Notes: generated by a model from the sequence alone, not told the origin. DNA of 64,000 nt from Cloeon dipterum (GCF_949628265.1 NC_088790.1:31128545-31192544), one strand, 5' to 3'; numbered from the stretch's first letter, positions 11,400-24,539 are shown. Made by a program: numbers and translations.

Positions 11400-13760
11400 T
11401 TTTAAGCCTATTTAGAACAATTTAATTTTGAACGTTCACGGGAATTGTGAAAAATGCAATTAATAATTTAGTATCGAAATTCCAGGTCAATTAGCTACCT
11501 CTATTAAATTTTTCAAAGAATTGAAATTTTTGAATTTAGAAATAATTTTTACTATCACGGAATTACATTCTGCAAGAAAATTGTTGCTAATATGAAAAAA
11601 AAATGTATTAGTCTTTTATTTGTAATTTTAAAATTTAAAACTTCCAAATCCCAGGAGAAAATTCATGTTTTTCTCAGAACGTCAAAAATATCCACTGACG
11701 TTTTCCCTATAAAACCAAATTTCATTTATTTGAGATAGAAACTTAATTTTTAAATCAACAGTAGATTAAATGATTTTTTTTTAATTTTCTTCCACGTCCT
11801 CTTTAAAGTTAAAGCTGGCTTTCGAGTTGTGATATGTTAGCCCGCGAGTTGAAAACTATTTAATTAGCCTGGCTGCATGCAGGGTTGAGGGTTGCATTCC
11901 GTGGATGTCGACACGTGATTGAGGAGCGTCGTCGTCGGGGTTTGCGTTCACGCTCGGTCGAATTGAGAGAGAGAGAGCGCGCAACAGGGACAAAGTTGGC
12001 GCCAACTTCTTCTTCGAGGGGTTCGCATTCGCAGCCGGTGGAGGGGATTCGCGAGAGGCAATTACGTTAATTAATGAATTAGCTAATCGCCCGAGCCGCA
12101 ATCATAGCCCCACGCACGAAGTCTGTTTATTCATCTTGTGAATGAAAAATTTCGGGAAATTTATTTTTAAATAAATATTGCTAGCTTTCAAATGAATTTT
12201 TTAGTTTTACCTTTTAGTTACCTTTTAAATATTCAGTTGAAGCGCTTAACATTTTTGAACAAAAGTGGCTGCACAGATTTTAAACAGTGAGAGAGAAAAA
12301 ACAATATTAAATCGGATGAGTCCTAAGTTTTTAATTTTCTAGTAGTTTAAATTCCACGGTTGGAAAAAATCCTATGACATTTTCCGGCACGGGTTCCAGC
12401 AGAATTTATTTACTTGCATTGTGGGAGAGCAGCTTTGTGAGTTGGGCATTGAAGAGGAGCGCAACAATTACCTGCAACAAAGAAGAAGAAAGCAATTTTA
12501 TAACAAGGCTAAAAGTTGGAATTTTGCGGGACGGAAGGCGCAATTAGAGGCGAGCGCCCGCGGCAGCCAGAAATATCCGGCCAAGAAGAGGCGCACGCCA
12601 CACAAGTATTTGACCTCTCGAAAATATAATAAACCGGCCGGGCAGGGCAGCGAGCAAGTTTTGGTCAGTCAGCAAAAGTTCGGGAGGGTTCGGCTTTAAG
12701 GGGGCGACAAATATAATAAGATGCTGGGCTGTGTCGCTGCTCGGCTCCAGATTGATTTTGCGTGCGGCCGAAAAAAACCCGGCCCGGAATAAATATAAAT
12801 CGCCACGCGGCCAACTGCGATTTTTATCGCCGCCCGAGACTTTCCTTTTTATGTGACAACTGTGAACTTTGCCGATTACTTTTTCCCGTTCGCCGCCTCG
12901 GAAAAATATATTACGGTAATGAAGCGCGCGCGCTCGCTCCTCGCACCCGCCGTCTTATCTACAACGTTTAAGGCGGCGTCGCTCTCTTTCGCTCTCTTAC
13001 TGCCCGATGCAGTAAAAAGACGCATTTGTATTCCGAAAGGACGAGTGCGAGAATTTAATTTGCGGCGCTGTTCCGCAGCCACTTCATTTACGAGCCGAAT
13101 GAACCCCCTTTTTTGCCGAATTTCATTCAATTTTATTAGAGTTATCGAAATTTTGTTTCGTTTTTAAATTAAATAACGACTAGGTACACTACACAAATTG
13201 CAAGATTATGAGTTTTAAATAGTTTAGACAATTTTAAAGCCCATTGAGATACATTTAAAAAATTCCAACACATTTTCCTTTATTTAAAACTAGATTCTTG
13301 CCTTTTATGTTTTATTTAAGAATATTACATAAATTACCAAAAAAATGACTTCTAAAAAGTTTCATAGGAAAATATTTGATAAAGGAGGGGATCTTAAAAG
13401 CCTTGATAAAATCAAACAATTATTACATAGTTGAGGGTTGTCTCTAGATTAGCTTACGGTTTTAATTGTCTTCTAAACAAAACTATTTATTATTATTGTT
13501 GCAAATCAGGGAGATTTTTAGCGCCTCTATTTTCCTATTTGAGAAGTTGACACCTGAAATCTATTGAGAAAAGTCCCCAAAAATGTGTTTTCTTGAAGGT
13601 TTGACACTTTTTTAAGTGAATAGAAAAATATTAATTTTTAAAATAAATCTTAGTTCAATTAAATATCTTCATGTTGTGCCAAATTTATTGAAACGTTCAA
13701 AGATTATTCCGATTGATTTCGATCCCTTTATCAGATTGTTGTGAATTTACCAGTTGCACA
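11400..13760. other. spacer with two GC-rich islands (11820-12120, 12420-13130)
   Basis: 11400-11820 and 13130-13760 are plain AT-rich sequence with nothing recognised. The island at 11820-12120 contains a GAGAGAGAGAGCGCG tract. The one at 12420-13130 is GC-rich with several short open frames (up to 104 codons) that overlap in opposite directions and resemble no protein. These look like non-coding islands. Confidence 0.4.
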
Positions 13761-13763
13761 AAA

Positions 13764-13972
13764 TCCCTTAGCGTTCGAAGCGGCCAACGTATACTTTCGT
13801 AATAAATTTATTTTTAATGAATTTTCGCAGCGATTTTAAACTCAATCCTGCCACTGTGCATTCTTCACTTAATTTTCTTTCTTTTGACGTGCTAAAAACC
13901 AAAATCGGTTCAACCAATCGCCGTAGAATCGTGAAAACACTATTTTTTGCAACATAAAAAATTGAATTTTTC
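13764..13972 (+). repeat. family E element, truncated copy
   Basis: It matches the left arm of the copies at 37045 and 52860: TTCGAAG, GTATACTTTCGTAATAAATT, CTCAATCCTGCCACTGTGCA, CTTTTGACGTGCTAAAAACC, AATCGCCGTAGAATCGTG. The right arm is missing. Confidence 0.8.
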
Positions 13973-13974
13973 AC

Positions 13975-15480
13975 TTAAATCAGCAGTCGATACAAATTTG
14001 GACCGATTAACAGTTAAAAAATATATCTTCAATCGTTCATGTAACGGTGGGCGAATTCTGAGCTAAATTTCCTTTCTGGCGAAATTAATCCTGATTTTCA
14101 ATGAGAAGACCGTGCTCGCCACTTAATTATGGAGCCGTTATTAATTGCACATTGTCAAACGGCAACTTGAGTAAAATTTAGTTTTTTTATCTCAGGTTAA
14201 GAAAATGACAGTTATAAGGTTTTTTTAGCACTGATCATCGTTAAGAGACTAAATATTTTGTAGACATGTTCTAATTTAAATTGATTTTCAATTTTTTTTA
14301 GCATCGTTAAAATAGGATTATTTTGAACTAGTTGTTTTTCCAGAATATTAATTGATATGTATAATCGTGATGGGAGAGAAATTCGAACACAGTCACCCTA
14401 AATATTTTGTGAACTATTTGTAATTACTAATTACGATAAGACTCCTGAACTCTGAACGAGAATCAGCCAGTTAAAATGTTTCATGTCAATGAGTCATTAA
14501 AAGTTGATACTAGCTAGTTTTTTTAAAAATACTAATGTTCTAAAACTCTACTTGATTCTAAGCTGGTATTTAGTTGTTTTAAATAAAACATGTTAAAAAT
14601 ATAAAAACAATAGTTTTTTTTCTATTTTGGTTTAAAAAATAAATAATAAAGATATTAAGCTGAACCTTAATATATAATTTATTTTAATTCAAACATAAAA
14701 TTTGTTTTAAATAGTTTGAGCCATCTAAAATCAGCTCAGCATACACTTGGAATTTTTTCAAATATTAACCTCTTCTTGATTCTTGTGTCTAATTTACACC
14801 GATAATAAAACCAAAATTTCGTTAAAAAAATCCATTTTCCTTCTGGTCGTGCCGCAAACGATTTTGATGGCTTCCAGAGACACAATGGGAATCCAAATTT
14901 GCAGTCGCGACCCTTTCAAACTCGGAAGCGGCGCACTTAGCTCATGTATGATTTGACGGCGCAAATCGCTTTGGAAGCTCATTGTTCGCGGCGGCCGCGC
15001 GCGCATAAATGCATTTATGTGCATTTTCAATCTGGCCGATTATGTGCAAAGAGCAGCGAAATGGCTTTTGCGCGTGCATTACGGACCGAGCAATTGCCGC
15101 TTTACGTTCCCTTGGTTCCCTTGAATAAGCTGGCTTCCCTAATGCGCCGCCACGACGCCGACGACGACGACAACGCCGACGATAGACCCGCCGCCACCGC
15201 CGCCGCCAATAACGAATCACGCTGCTTTAATAGAAGCACCCTAAATGCGGGCGAAACAATGAAAGTCTGCCTTGCAAAGGCTTGCGACAAGCTGATAAAC
15301 GTGTTTATTAATCAGGGGAATTTAATGCTCATGATCGATCTTTTTGCTTTACTGCCCGTGAAAACAATAAAAAAGCGTTAAATGTTAACAAATTGAGTTT
15401 TAAATTTTCTTGGAGTTTTATTAGATCATCAATTTTAAGTTTATTTGAAAAACAATTATTTGTAAAAATAATAAACGATC
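13975..15480. other. spacer with a GC-rich island (14790-15380)
   Basis: 13975-14790 is AT-rich with nothing recognised. The island contains a short GACGACGACGACAACGCCGA run and GCC repeats near 15155-15210, which create a 145-codon plus-strand frame; I see no domain, promoter or splice site to support it. Confidence 0.4.
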
Positions 15481-15489
15481 GATTTCCAT

Positions 15490-15795
15490 TTTTTGGCCCT
15501 TTTAATGAGGCCTGACGGGCTCTGTGTTGTTTCCATTTGTGAGATTTGCACACCATTAGAACGGCCAATTCAAGAGCTTTCAGAATATGTGCAATTTGAC
15601 CCTTTGGAAGCTTTTTTAGGGTGCTCAGGGTTTACCCTGATATGTTCTAAATCGCGTTTCTGAGCACCCCGATGGTTTTGAAAGGGTTAAATGGCACATA
15701 TTCTGAAAGCTCTTGAATTGGCCGTTTCAACGGTGTCAAGATTTTACACTTGGAATGAATACAGAACCCGTCAGGCGTCGTTGAAGTGGCTAAAA
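15490..15795. repeat. family F foldback, single copy
   Basis: Arms at about 15490-15610 and 15690-15795 are inverted copies: GGCCAATTCAAGAGCTTTCA followed by GAATATGTGC on the left, and GCACATATTCTGAAAGCTCT on the right. The centre holds a second inverted pair built on GGTGCTCAG and CTGAGCACC. No other copy was seen. Confidence 0.85.
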
Positions 15796-15799
15796 AATG

Positions 15800-17340
15800 G
15801 TTTAATTCGTTTTAAGGTTACCCTGAGGCCAGGGTTCAGTTTTGTACGTGTTCTGATGGTCTTAACTGACCTCAGGAATGTTAACAAGCATATTCCGAGG
15901 GTAAGAAATAATCAATTAAGCAACTCGGATTTTCTTAATGATTTTCACCTGAAATACCGTAATAAATGTACAATACGTTTTTAACCCTTTAATCTTCCGT
16001 TTCTCCCGGAAAAAATATAATAAAATCTAGGCATGTTACACTACATATTCTTAAGGTATAATTTAACCCCTTTTTTATTAAAAATCTAATAAATAAATAA
16101 GCAAAATATTTAATTTGCGTCAAAAAATTAAAAAATTCCCAAAATTTTTAAAATACATGTGGTTTAATTTTTGTAGGTATGTGCTGTCTAATTGTGCAAG
16201 TTTTGGCATTAATTTTGATGATTTAGCGTGATTAGAACTCGAGATATTTTCTTTTTTTTTTTTTGAACGCCAAAACCGCCGTTCAATTTTTTTTTTAAAA
16301 AATGAAAAATAATGCAATTTGCCGTCTGCAATTCACAAAAGACTTAAATATTGACAGAACAAGTGTCTGAAGAAGGTAATTTATTATTTAATTTTAGTAA
16401 ATTGGTTTTTAAAAAGCACTCAAATTAAAAAAAAAATATTTTTAGGCAAACGGCGTCACCGAACCTTCGCAAGTTTAGTTTTTAGCCAAGCAATTTTCCA
16501 GTAGCAATTTAAATAATTCACGTAATGAAAGGCAGTCTACAATCTTTTTTCCTTTCTCTATTTTATATTTTTGCTCGGAATCGAGATAGCGAAAACGTAG
16601 GTTGCGTGCCAAAGACACGTGTGCCGGCGGCGGCCGGAATATATATGATTACCGAGACGAAAAAAGAAAAAGAGAAGGAAAGTTTCTGTGTCCATTTTGT
16701 AAAACAAATGACGTCGGGCGGCTGCACCCCTGGCCCGAGTTATGCCCGGCGACCCTTGCGGCGGCTAAGGGTTGAAACAAATGGAGACGTTTTCCCCGGC
16801 GTCTGGTCAGCGCTCGTGTGAGGAATTTTCGACCTTTGAAATATGTGCCCGGCCTGCCGACAAAGCGAGAATTGTGGGTCCTATATACTATAAAAAAGTT
16901 TCTGGTAATTTTTCCAACGCAGCCTCGGTGCCAATTTAGTAATTTCGGGCGGGCGGCGAGAGAAAGAAAGGGTTGCAAAGTGTCTGCAGGTATGATGGAT
17001 CAACGAAACGCCTGCCTCTAATTACACACTCGTGCTGCTGCCGCTGCTGAAAAACTGGGCTTGCTCACGCAAAATGGCGCCAAATAGTGGCGAGCGAAGC
17101 TATTTTCGCCGCGGCGCACACGTGTGATTGCGATCGGTCCAATTATTTTTAATTGTGCGCGCCAATCGACCCGCGTGCAGGGACACGCGCCTCTCCAAAA
17201 GGACTGCGATTTGCAAAGGATGAAAAGAACGCACTTTTCCATTCCTTCGGGCAAAATGATGAATGCCCGCGGTTTGACGTCAATTCAGGCCGCCTTTGCT
17301 ACATTCAAACATGCGTTCCTTTGCAGGAAATGATTTCTTT
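15800..17340. other. spacer with a GC-rich island (16500-17340)
   Basis: 15800-16500 is AT-rich with T and A runs and nothing recognised. The island has overlapping frames of 65-109 codons on both strands that contradict each other and match no family I know. It is probably non-coding. Confidence 0.4.
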
Positions 17341-17579
17341 TCGCATTTTCCTGCTTCGAGTAAAAGAGGACCATATATTAAATTTTGTATTTTAATAATT
17401 TATTGGAGTCTGAATCTCAGTACCTTTTTTATATTTTAAATTGAAGGACAGTCTAAAAAACTTCTGACTTTCTTTATGAAAAAGCAATATTAAAAATTAA
17501 AAGTTTGGGCTAACGAGTTATTAATCTTATGAAAGTGTGGATTTAATTCGTTTTACCAAAAAATTTATTTTCAATAAAT

Positions 17580-17822
17580 ATTAAAAAAAATCTGTTAACA
17601 AAATATCGTATTTTCCGTATTTTCATTATATAATAAATAGACAGATATAAATTTATAAAATTACACAAATAATGTTTAATAAACTTAATAAAATTTTAAA
17701 TACTTTTTATAAATATAGCACTTTTGTTAAAGGCAAAAAAAAATTTACTAGTAAATAATAAAATAAACTTTTATTAATATGTTTTGTTTTTAAAAGCCTT
17801 GAGTAAAGCTTTCAGTTTGCAG
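17580..17822 (+). repeat. direct repeat, left copy
   Basis: AT-rich sequence ending AGTAAAGCTTTCAGTTTGCA at 17802-17821, directly against a family C element. A diverged second copy lies at about 18540-18742, ending with the same block. The last 20-25 bases are almost identical and the rest is loosely similar. Confidence 0.6.
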
Positions 17823-18100
17823 CAGCGGGGTCCAGATGAGCGATGAAATTGGTTCGCACTGCGCAGATCCAAAATGGCGTCTGAATGTGGAAAACAAAAA
17901 TCTCTCTTTGGATTGCCGTACGAGTGTCAAGAGTTTGTTTTTACGATCCAAAAGACACAATTAGTTAAGAGCTATGCAAATTTAGACTCAATATTGACCA
18001 AAACTTGCTTCTTTTCGCGCATTTTCACGTGACAATTTTTTCGCGTCATACCCCACCGCGGACGCCATATCTGCGCGTCCCACGAATCTGGACCCCGCTG
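17823..18100 (+). mobile_element. family C MITE, copy 1 (278 bp)
   Basis: The ends are inverted: CAGCGGGGTCCAGAT at the left and ATCTGGACCCCGCTG-type sequence at the right. Inside are TGGTTCGCACTGCGCAGATC, AAATGGCGTCTGAATGTGG, TTACGATCCAAAAGACACAA, and an E-box CACGTG. The CAG start and high-GC ends recall hAT-type MITEs, but no 8-bp target duplication is visible. Confidence 0.88.
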
Positions 18101-18539
18101 GAAAATTCTAACGCTAATTGTAATTGGAATTTAATTTTTTGTATAATCTTTTAATTAAAAATTAATTAAACTGCATGGTGGGAAAAAATTATTGCCAATC
18201 GTCAACAGTTAAATGCCACCAGAGATTTTAAACTTCGAAGTGTCGACAGATCCACTTCTTTTTATTATTATTATTTTTTAATTATTAGTCTCTTGATCTT
18301 GATGTGTACGCATTATCAAAATAAATCTGTAAACTAAATTCGCTAGAGTGAATACAATACATAGAATAATTATACCTTCTTATTGGAAAAAACTATTTAT
18401 TTCCTAGAATTAGTGAAATTAATCTGTAAATATTTAATTCATACCGCAGCAGTGAGTGAAGAGTTACGGGCTGTAGAATTTAATTTCATAAATTTGGATC
18501 TATTTCGTTATTACACACATATTTATTTTGATTAAATAT

Positions 18540-18742
18540 AAAAAATCTCTCATCAAAATATCGTTTTTTAATTATAATAAATTGATAAAATTATATAACT
18601 GTTTAATAATTTAATTAAAAAATAAAAATTTTTGTTTAAATATAGCATTTTGATTTTATGGTAAAAAAATTTTAATACTAAACAATAACAAAATTTAAAG
18701 TGCTTAAATAAATAATTCTAAAGTAAAGCTTTCAGTTTGCAG
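18540..18742 (+). repeat. direct repeat, right copy
   Basis: Partner of 17580-17822; it ends AGTAAAGCTTTCAGTTTGCA and then runs into unrelated sequence instead of a family C element. Confidence 0.6.
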
Positions 18743-18744
18743 TA

Positions 18745-20580
18745 CTCAAAACGGAGACGACGAAATGAGTCACAGAATAAATAATTCAATCCTTTATCTC
18801 AAGAAACCCCTGCTCTCATAAACATCATTGTATTCACGCATTTCCCCGGCTCGTCTCGGCTTTGCTTTGCCAAGTTGTTATTTGGCAAATGCTGCTCCGC
18901 GAAGCAGGAAGTGGCGAGGCAACGGTGTCATTTCCGGGCTCGAGTGCATGCACTGTTTGGGATGCACCCCCCGTTCACCCCACTGGCTGGCTGGCTGGCT
19001 TGCTAGGGGTGCATTCAGAGGGAAATCTTACGTGCTCAGCATCCGCGAGCACGACTGATGATGGAGCCGTTCCGTTCTCCCTCGTGTTATTCTGACGGAC
19101 ATTGCGCCAAAGTCAGTCGAAAGGCAGCAAAGCTCGCTCGCATCGCACGCCGGGGCTAATTGCCGCGCAGTTATACGATAAGCGAGAGCAAGCAGCTTAC
19201 CCGCCCGACGCGCCAGACGAGCAGGTTGCATAATGACTCCATTAGCAGCCCAACAACAGAAAGAAAACCAGCCTTTTTTCGCCTCCCTACCGCCAATTTT
19301 CACGCACTTAGAACCTTTAAACCTGCTCGGGGAGCAAAAGTTTCCGTTTTGGGGGAAAACTTTTTTGGTTCCCCTAAGTCGCGGAAGTTAGCAAAAGCCT
19401 AGGGTTTGAATTTTTAGATTAAAAATTTATTTTAAAGCCTTTTCGTGTTCTTCTCGCGTTAAATTCCAGAGTGGCGAATTTTGGTCGATATTTTTTTTCT
19501 TAAGCTTCCAATTGTCATTTAAACGTTTAATATGATATTTTAATTTAATACTTTAAGAAACATTTTGTAAAAATTTAAAGATTTATTTAATTTTCGAAGA
19601 TTAAAATTTTTATTGAAACAAAAACTAATTTTATTTAATTTACTGTACATGTAAATTATTTTATAATGCAACTTGTTCAAATATTCATTGAAAGTTAAAT
19701 ATATTGTGTTGAGTGGATTATCACATTGTCGGTAAAACGTTATATTCAATCTTCAATACGTATTGCGTTAGAGTAGATCAATTAAGCCCCATGCAAGGAA
19801 ATAAAACATTTACAAATATTAAAGGATTAAAGTATGAACTGTACCGGTTTATGTTACTTCCAATAAATCGTTTTCCATGAATTTCCTAGTAATTATGGTT
19901 ACAGATTTATGTTAAAAATGCTTAAACGTCAAGAGACAAGTAAAAAATTAGAAGGTATTTTAGTCAGCACCATTTAAAATTTTAAAAACTCTGGTTGGCA
20001 TTCAACGGTCAGCGATCGCAAAATATTTTTGTCCCAACAAGCAATTTTATTAATTAATTTAAGTTGATTTAATTAAAAAACTAAAAATATCTGTCAGGGG
20101 CCTTCAAGACGAGTATTAAATTGAAGTAAAAAATAAAAATCAATAGAAAAAACGACTGAATTTCAGATATCCGACTTTTTTTCTCAAGGGACCATCAATT
20201 CAGAGACGAATCATGCAATTTTTGCCATTTCCAATACATTTAAGGCTTTCAAAAAGCACATAAAACATTATTTTATTGATAAAATGTAGAATTAGACGTA
20301 AAGAAATATTTTTTAGTCTGGATTTTCAGCAAAAAACAGTTTTCCAGTTATTTTTAGCTATTGGGAAACCAAACAGAGAACAGATTCTATTTATTCACGA
20401 GCTAATCAGGTTAAAAATAATAACTAATATTTTTTTTATTTATTTTTCATCATTGAAAACAGATGGATGATCCTTAGGACCTTAATCTGTATGTGTGTGT
20501 GTGTGTCAAAAGATTTTCTTTAATTGAAGTCCCAGGGATTGCCAACCTAACTACATATTTCTCTTGTTTTAAAAAAAAAT
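18745..20580. other. spacer with a GC-rich island (18780-19400)
   Basis: The island contains a CTGGCTGGCTGGCTGGCT run near 18978-18998 and no believable gene. 19400-20580 is AT-rich; a TG dinucleotide run lies at 20492-20506. Nothing else was recognised. Confidence 0.4.
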
Positions 20581-21180
20581 TAATTCCAAACTCGCAGCTC
20601 GTTGAGCAGGTTGTTTTCGGCGGTGCAACACTCATTAAATTCATTTTTAACGTTGAAGCTCTGGCCATGCGGCTCGTTCGGCTGCACGGCGGTTATTAAA
20701 GCGGCGGAATATCTGCGTATGGCAATTTGGGTGGCCGTTTGCCTCTCAGAATTATGCAAAGTGGCTGCAGCAAAGCCGCATTATATGAGAGAAGCAAGCC
20801 GTGAGTGAGTGTGAGTGTGTGTGTGTGTGTGTGTACTGCATCACACACACAGGGAGATTGCATGTTGTATTATTAATTCAGGCGGCAGCGGCGTGAGCGC
20901 AGCGGGATAATAGCCAGATAATTTAATAATGCATGCGCCCGCGTTCGCGTCTATTCTACACGTGCAATTCGAGCAGCTTGTGCTGAGAACTTTCGAGACA
21001 GACAGCCAGACGCAAAAAGCACCGAACAGACCGGCACACACGGGGAAAGCACACTTTTTCTATTTTCTTTCAAAACCATATAAACTCAATAGACTGAACA
21101 ATTCCTTCGGGGGCCAAGAACGATAAAGGGGGAAAATAGCGGATTTGGGCTTCATCTTTGCTTTTTTCTTTTAGAATTGT
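20580..21180. other. GC-rich island with GT repeat
   Basis: Mixed-composition island. A GT run at 20815-20834 is followed by CATCACACACACAC, so the two could pair. Short frames in several directions are not convincing as genes. Confidence 0.4.
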
Positions 21181-21230
21181 TTTTAACTTTTGTGAAGGAA
21201 GAAATTGAAGCTTGGAATTATGGTTTATCT

Positions 21231-21575
21231 CACCAGGGGCCAGGTTGCGAACTGTGTTGGTTTCCGTAGGTTAAATTAACTTATTTATAGCTAAAAATCA
21301 GTCAGCGTGAAAAATTCACCCGTTTTGAAGCTGCGCAGTAAATTTGTGCGCATCTGAAGCATGCGCAGAATGTTCAGATCGCTTCTAAATCTCACAGGGA
21401 GGCAAAAACTCATCACTGCGCATGCGTGACCCAAATTAAAACCTTCTGCGCAGTCGTAATTCCCACCGGGGTCCGGGTTGCGATCAGCGTTAGTTTCCCG
21501 CCGGTCAGATGTCAATATGGCGTCGAAATAATGGCAGCCAATCAGAAGACAGTCCAGCGGCCAATCAGATATTTT
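21231..21575 (+). mobile_element. family B MITE-like element, copy 2 (3' truncated)
   Basis: It starts CCAGGGGCCAGGTTGCGAAC, carries GCATGCGCA (21359-21367) and TGCGCATGCG (21417-21426), repeats the GTCCGGGTTGCGATC module, and stops soon after CCAATCAGA, lacking the 3' part seen in copies 1 and 3. Confidence 0.85.
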
Positions 21576-21579
21576 TCAT

Positions 21580-22620
21580 GTAATTTTTTAGAATTATTAT
21601 TCATAAAAATTAGCATACCCGAGCAATTCCTTGAAAAATTTTAAATTAAGCTAACCGATGGTGCGACAAAAAAGATTTAATTTATATTCAAGCAGTTTTT
21701 CTTATTTTAGTTTTTTAAAATCTAAATAAAAATTATTTATTCTCTTTTAAAGTGATTATTTGGCTTCTCTAGCAATTTAAAATGGATTTTTTATTTTTAT
21801 TTAAATGTTTTAGACTCCAAAAATCGTTTGAAGAGTGGCTCAACACTATTGTAGCTTTGGTATCACCATGAATTCTTGTTTATTCTTGCAATTGTCAATA
21901 CGATTAATACATTGAATAAAAAATTGAAAAGCAAAATAAAGCTACAACACTCCTTTACAAAGCTGCAAATTAAAATTTAATACTATCACCGATCACAAGT
22001 ACTTTTTGCAGAGCAAGGGAAATTCAGCTACTGTGCAGTCCCTGAGCTCATTGTCAGGTGGCATCATCGCATTCAAAAGAAAATCAGACGCAAATGGAAT
22101 AAAAACAGAATTCGCAGCTCGGCCGTGAAGAAACTGCAGAGATGCGTCAATCGATCTATCGCAAAAGTAATGAGAAAACGGCTGCTGCTTTCCTACTGAG
22201 AGAGTGAATGTGTGTGAGTGAGTGAGTGAGTGAGCGAGAGAGGAATTAATTTTGAATGACCTGTGCTCCGGTGGAAGCAATCAGCGTGAAGTACCTGAGA
22301 CGCGTGTGCGACGTACGCGCCCCAAGAGCATCAGAAACACACAAGTTCCAGTTGCGAACTCGACGATTTCTGCGGGAATTGGAACACGCGGTGATTATTG
22401 TCACTGATTTCGCAAAAGGTGTGCCAATGCGATTGCCTTCCACAGTTCCAACTCTCTCTTCAGCCCCTCGTTCGGAGAAAATTACTCTGTACTGATTGGT
22501 CGTGAAGACCAAGAAGTTAAACGATCGATTATTTTTCTTTTCAGAGCCTTTTAGGATTGAGTTGAAGCCAAAATTTACCTAATTCTATTTTTTTAAACTG
22601 TTTTTTTACTTGAATTTTTA
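21580..22620. other. spacer with a GC-richer island (21990-22510)
   Basis: 21580-21990 is AT-rich. The island contains GTGAGTGAGTGAGTGAGTGA near 22213-22233 and GC-mixed unique sequence with no gene support. Confidence 0.4.
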
Positions 22621-22624
22621 TTTT

Positions 22625-22800
22625 ATTTCCCAACAAAAGGCTTCCTTAAATGGTTTCACACAATTCACACGCTGTTGGACAGATCTTAACGAGTGGAATC
22701 AAAATCTGGCACGAAAATGTGGCTGGAAATTTTGGACAAAATTTAAAAAATTTGATTTGTTACTCCGACAAGGATCATTTTTAATTTAGAAAAAAATTGT
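22625..22800 (-). repeat. family D repeat, partial copy
   Basis: It holds CACACGCTGTTGGACAGATC and AATCAAAATCTGGCACGAAA in reverse relative to 11117-11395; the GGGATCATTTCATGC end is missing. Confidence 0.75.
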
Positions 22801-24120
22801 ATTACATTAAACCATTTAAATAATTTTTTAATTTTCACATTGTGTCGATGCACTTTAAATTTAAATTAAATTTATTGTTGAATAATAAAAAATAAATGAA
22901 AATTCTTTAGTGTAATAAATTTGCGGCCTTTTTACTAAATGTTTTAGAAATGATTCCAAATAAAAAAAAACCTTGCAAACAAAATTCATACATCTTCACA
23001 ATAAATTGTATTCAAATGTATTCATTTCCGGAATGCCAGTGCGAAACCAGCTCGACAAATATGAAATCCCACACTCATTATGTAAACGACCCTCACGGCG
23101 CGTAATGTGCGCTAAAACGTGAACAAAACGAGCAGCAATCTGAGACAATGTGCGAGACGTCGCGTGCGAGGCGAGCGTTTCTTTGTTTGGATCGATTTTA
23201 CGGCCTGCAAAACAAACTAATGCTCTCTTTTATTGAGATATGACACAACAAGGCAGCAATTTGTTCGCCGATATGAGCGCACGTTCGAGGGGAACAACCA
23301 CAAGTTTTATATTCTATCTATAATTTATATTCGAAAATAGCTAGCTCCCCCAGTTTGTTTCTAAATCACGTCTCATCGCGCGGCACATTTTTTCAATCGC
23401 CACCGAGAGGTCAATTTTATTATTTATTTTATGAAGAATAGATTTATTTGGAGAAAAAAAATGGTTGTTTACTGCACTGAGCCGGAAAATGATTAGCTGT
23501 TTGTTTGACGAGCTGCGTGCCACGGGGAAACAAACCAAGAGGAAAATAGCTGCTGCGCCGACCGTGATGTTTGCACTTTTTCGCTCGCCCACCGACGCAC
23601 CGACAACCGACAGCCGGCAAATAGTTTCGCAGAGAAATCCCCGAGCTCTTGCGACTTTGCAGAAGAAAGGAAATAAAGGAATGGCTAACTTTTCGCGTTA
23701 TTAAAACGAATAGAAGAAGCCGAGTTACAATGCTCATTTAGATAAATTTGCCTTTTGAGCTACAGACTTGAAAGAATTTACCGCTTTAAATGGAAATTGT
23801 TTATTTTTTATTTTTTTTAGAGATGATTTTTGGACTAAATTAATTTTTATTGTGTCTCTCTTAGTAAACATTAAAGATACTTTGGTTTTGGCTATATTTG
23901 TAGCGTCCACAGATGAAAAAATAAGCAAAATTCAAGATTTAATTGGAAAATAAATGACAAAGTATAGGCGTTGGAAATTGGAATTATACTACATTTCGTA
24001 CAAACGAAGTTAAAATTCAAAATATAATTTTTTTATTAAAAAAATCCACTTGGAATAAATAAATCAAAGATGATTTTAGAATAAATTGACTTGATTTAGG
24101 GTATTTTAAAAAAAAAAATA
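22800..24120. other. spacer with a GC-richer island (23020-23720)
   Basis: The island is unique sequence with GCGCACGTT- and CGCGTGCGAGGCGAG-type patches; its 80-97 codon frames overlap in opposite directions and are not supported. 23720-24120 is AT-rich. Confidence 0.4.
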
Positions 24121-24124
24121 AAGG

Positions 24125-24361
24125 TTCTCTAACGGCTAGTTTAAATTTTCGGACGAATTTTGTGCGGAAATGGTGAATTTGAGAAACATTCGTTCAGTAG
24201 GAAAAATACTGGAAATTTAATCAGCTTTCTGAATTTAGGTAGTTTTTATCACTACTATCAACTGCTGAATTTTAATCAGGCCAAACACAAAACCCTCGAA
24301 AATCTACAATTTTTAAAAAAAATTAAAATCTTTCAAGACTCAAAAGTAAATAAAATTTGAC
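24125..24361 (+). repeat. family H repeat, copy 1
   Basis: About 235 bases shared, inverted, with 39900-40135. Shared blocks include GACGAATTTTGTGCG, CAATCAGCTTTCTGAATTTA-type sequence, CTATCAACTGCTGAATTTTA and TTTCAAGACTCAAAAGTA. A 66-codon frame here is not conserved as protein in the other copy. Confidence 0.8.
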
Positions 24362-24539
24362 AAATTTTTAATTTAAATTTAAGAAGGCTCCTCTTCTCTC
24401 GTAATTTTCCTCTATAAGGTGAAATCTAGGTGTACATTTATTATTTTTAAATTAAAAAATGATAAAGAAAATGAATGGTAACCCTTGTGCTACATGGAAA
24501 AACATTTTTCAAAATAAAAAAGGAATTAACTCTTTCATT

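Noticed and set aside
14944-15381. 145-codon frame with Asp and Ala runs
   Set aside because: Created by GAC and GCC trinucleotide runs, no supporting signals.
17823-18100. hAT assignment for family C from its CAG ends
   Set aside because: No 8-bp target duplication could be seen at the complete copies, so the superfamily is left open.
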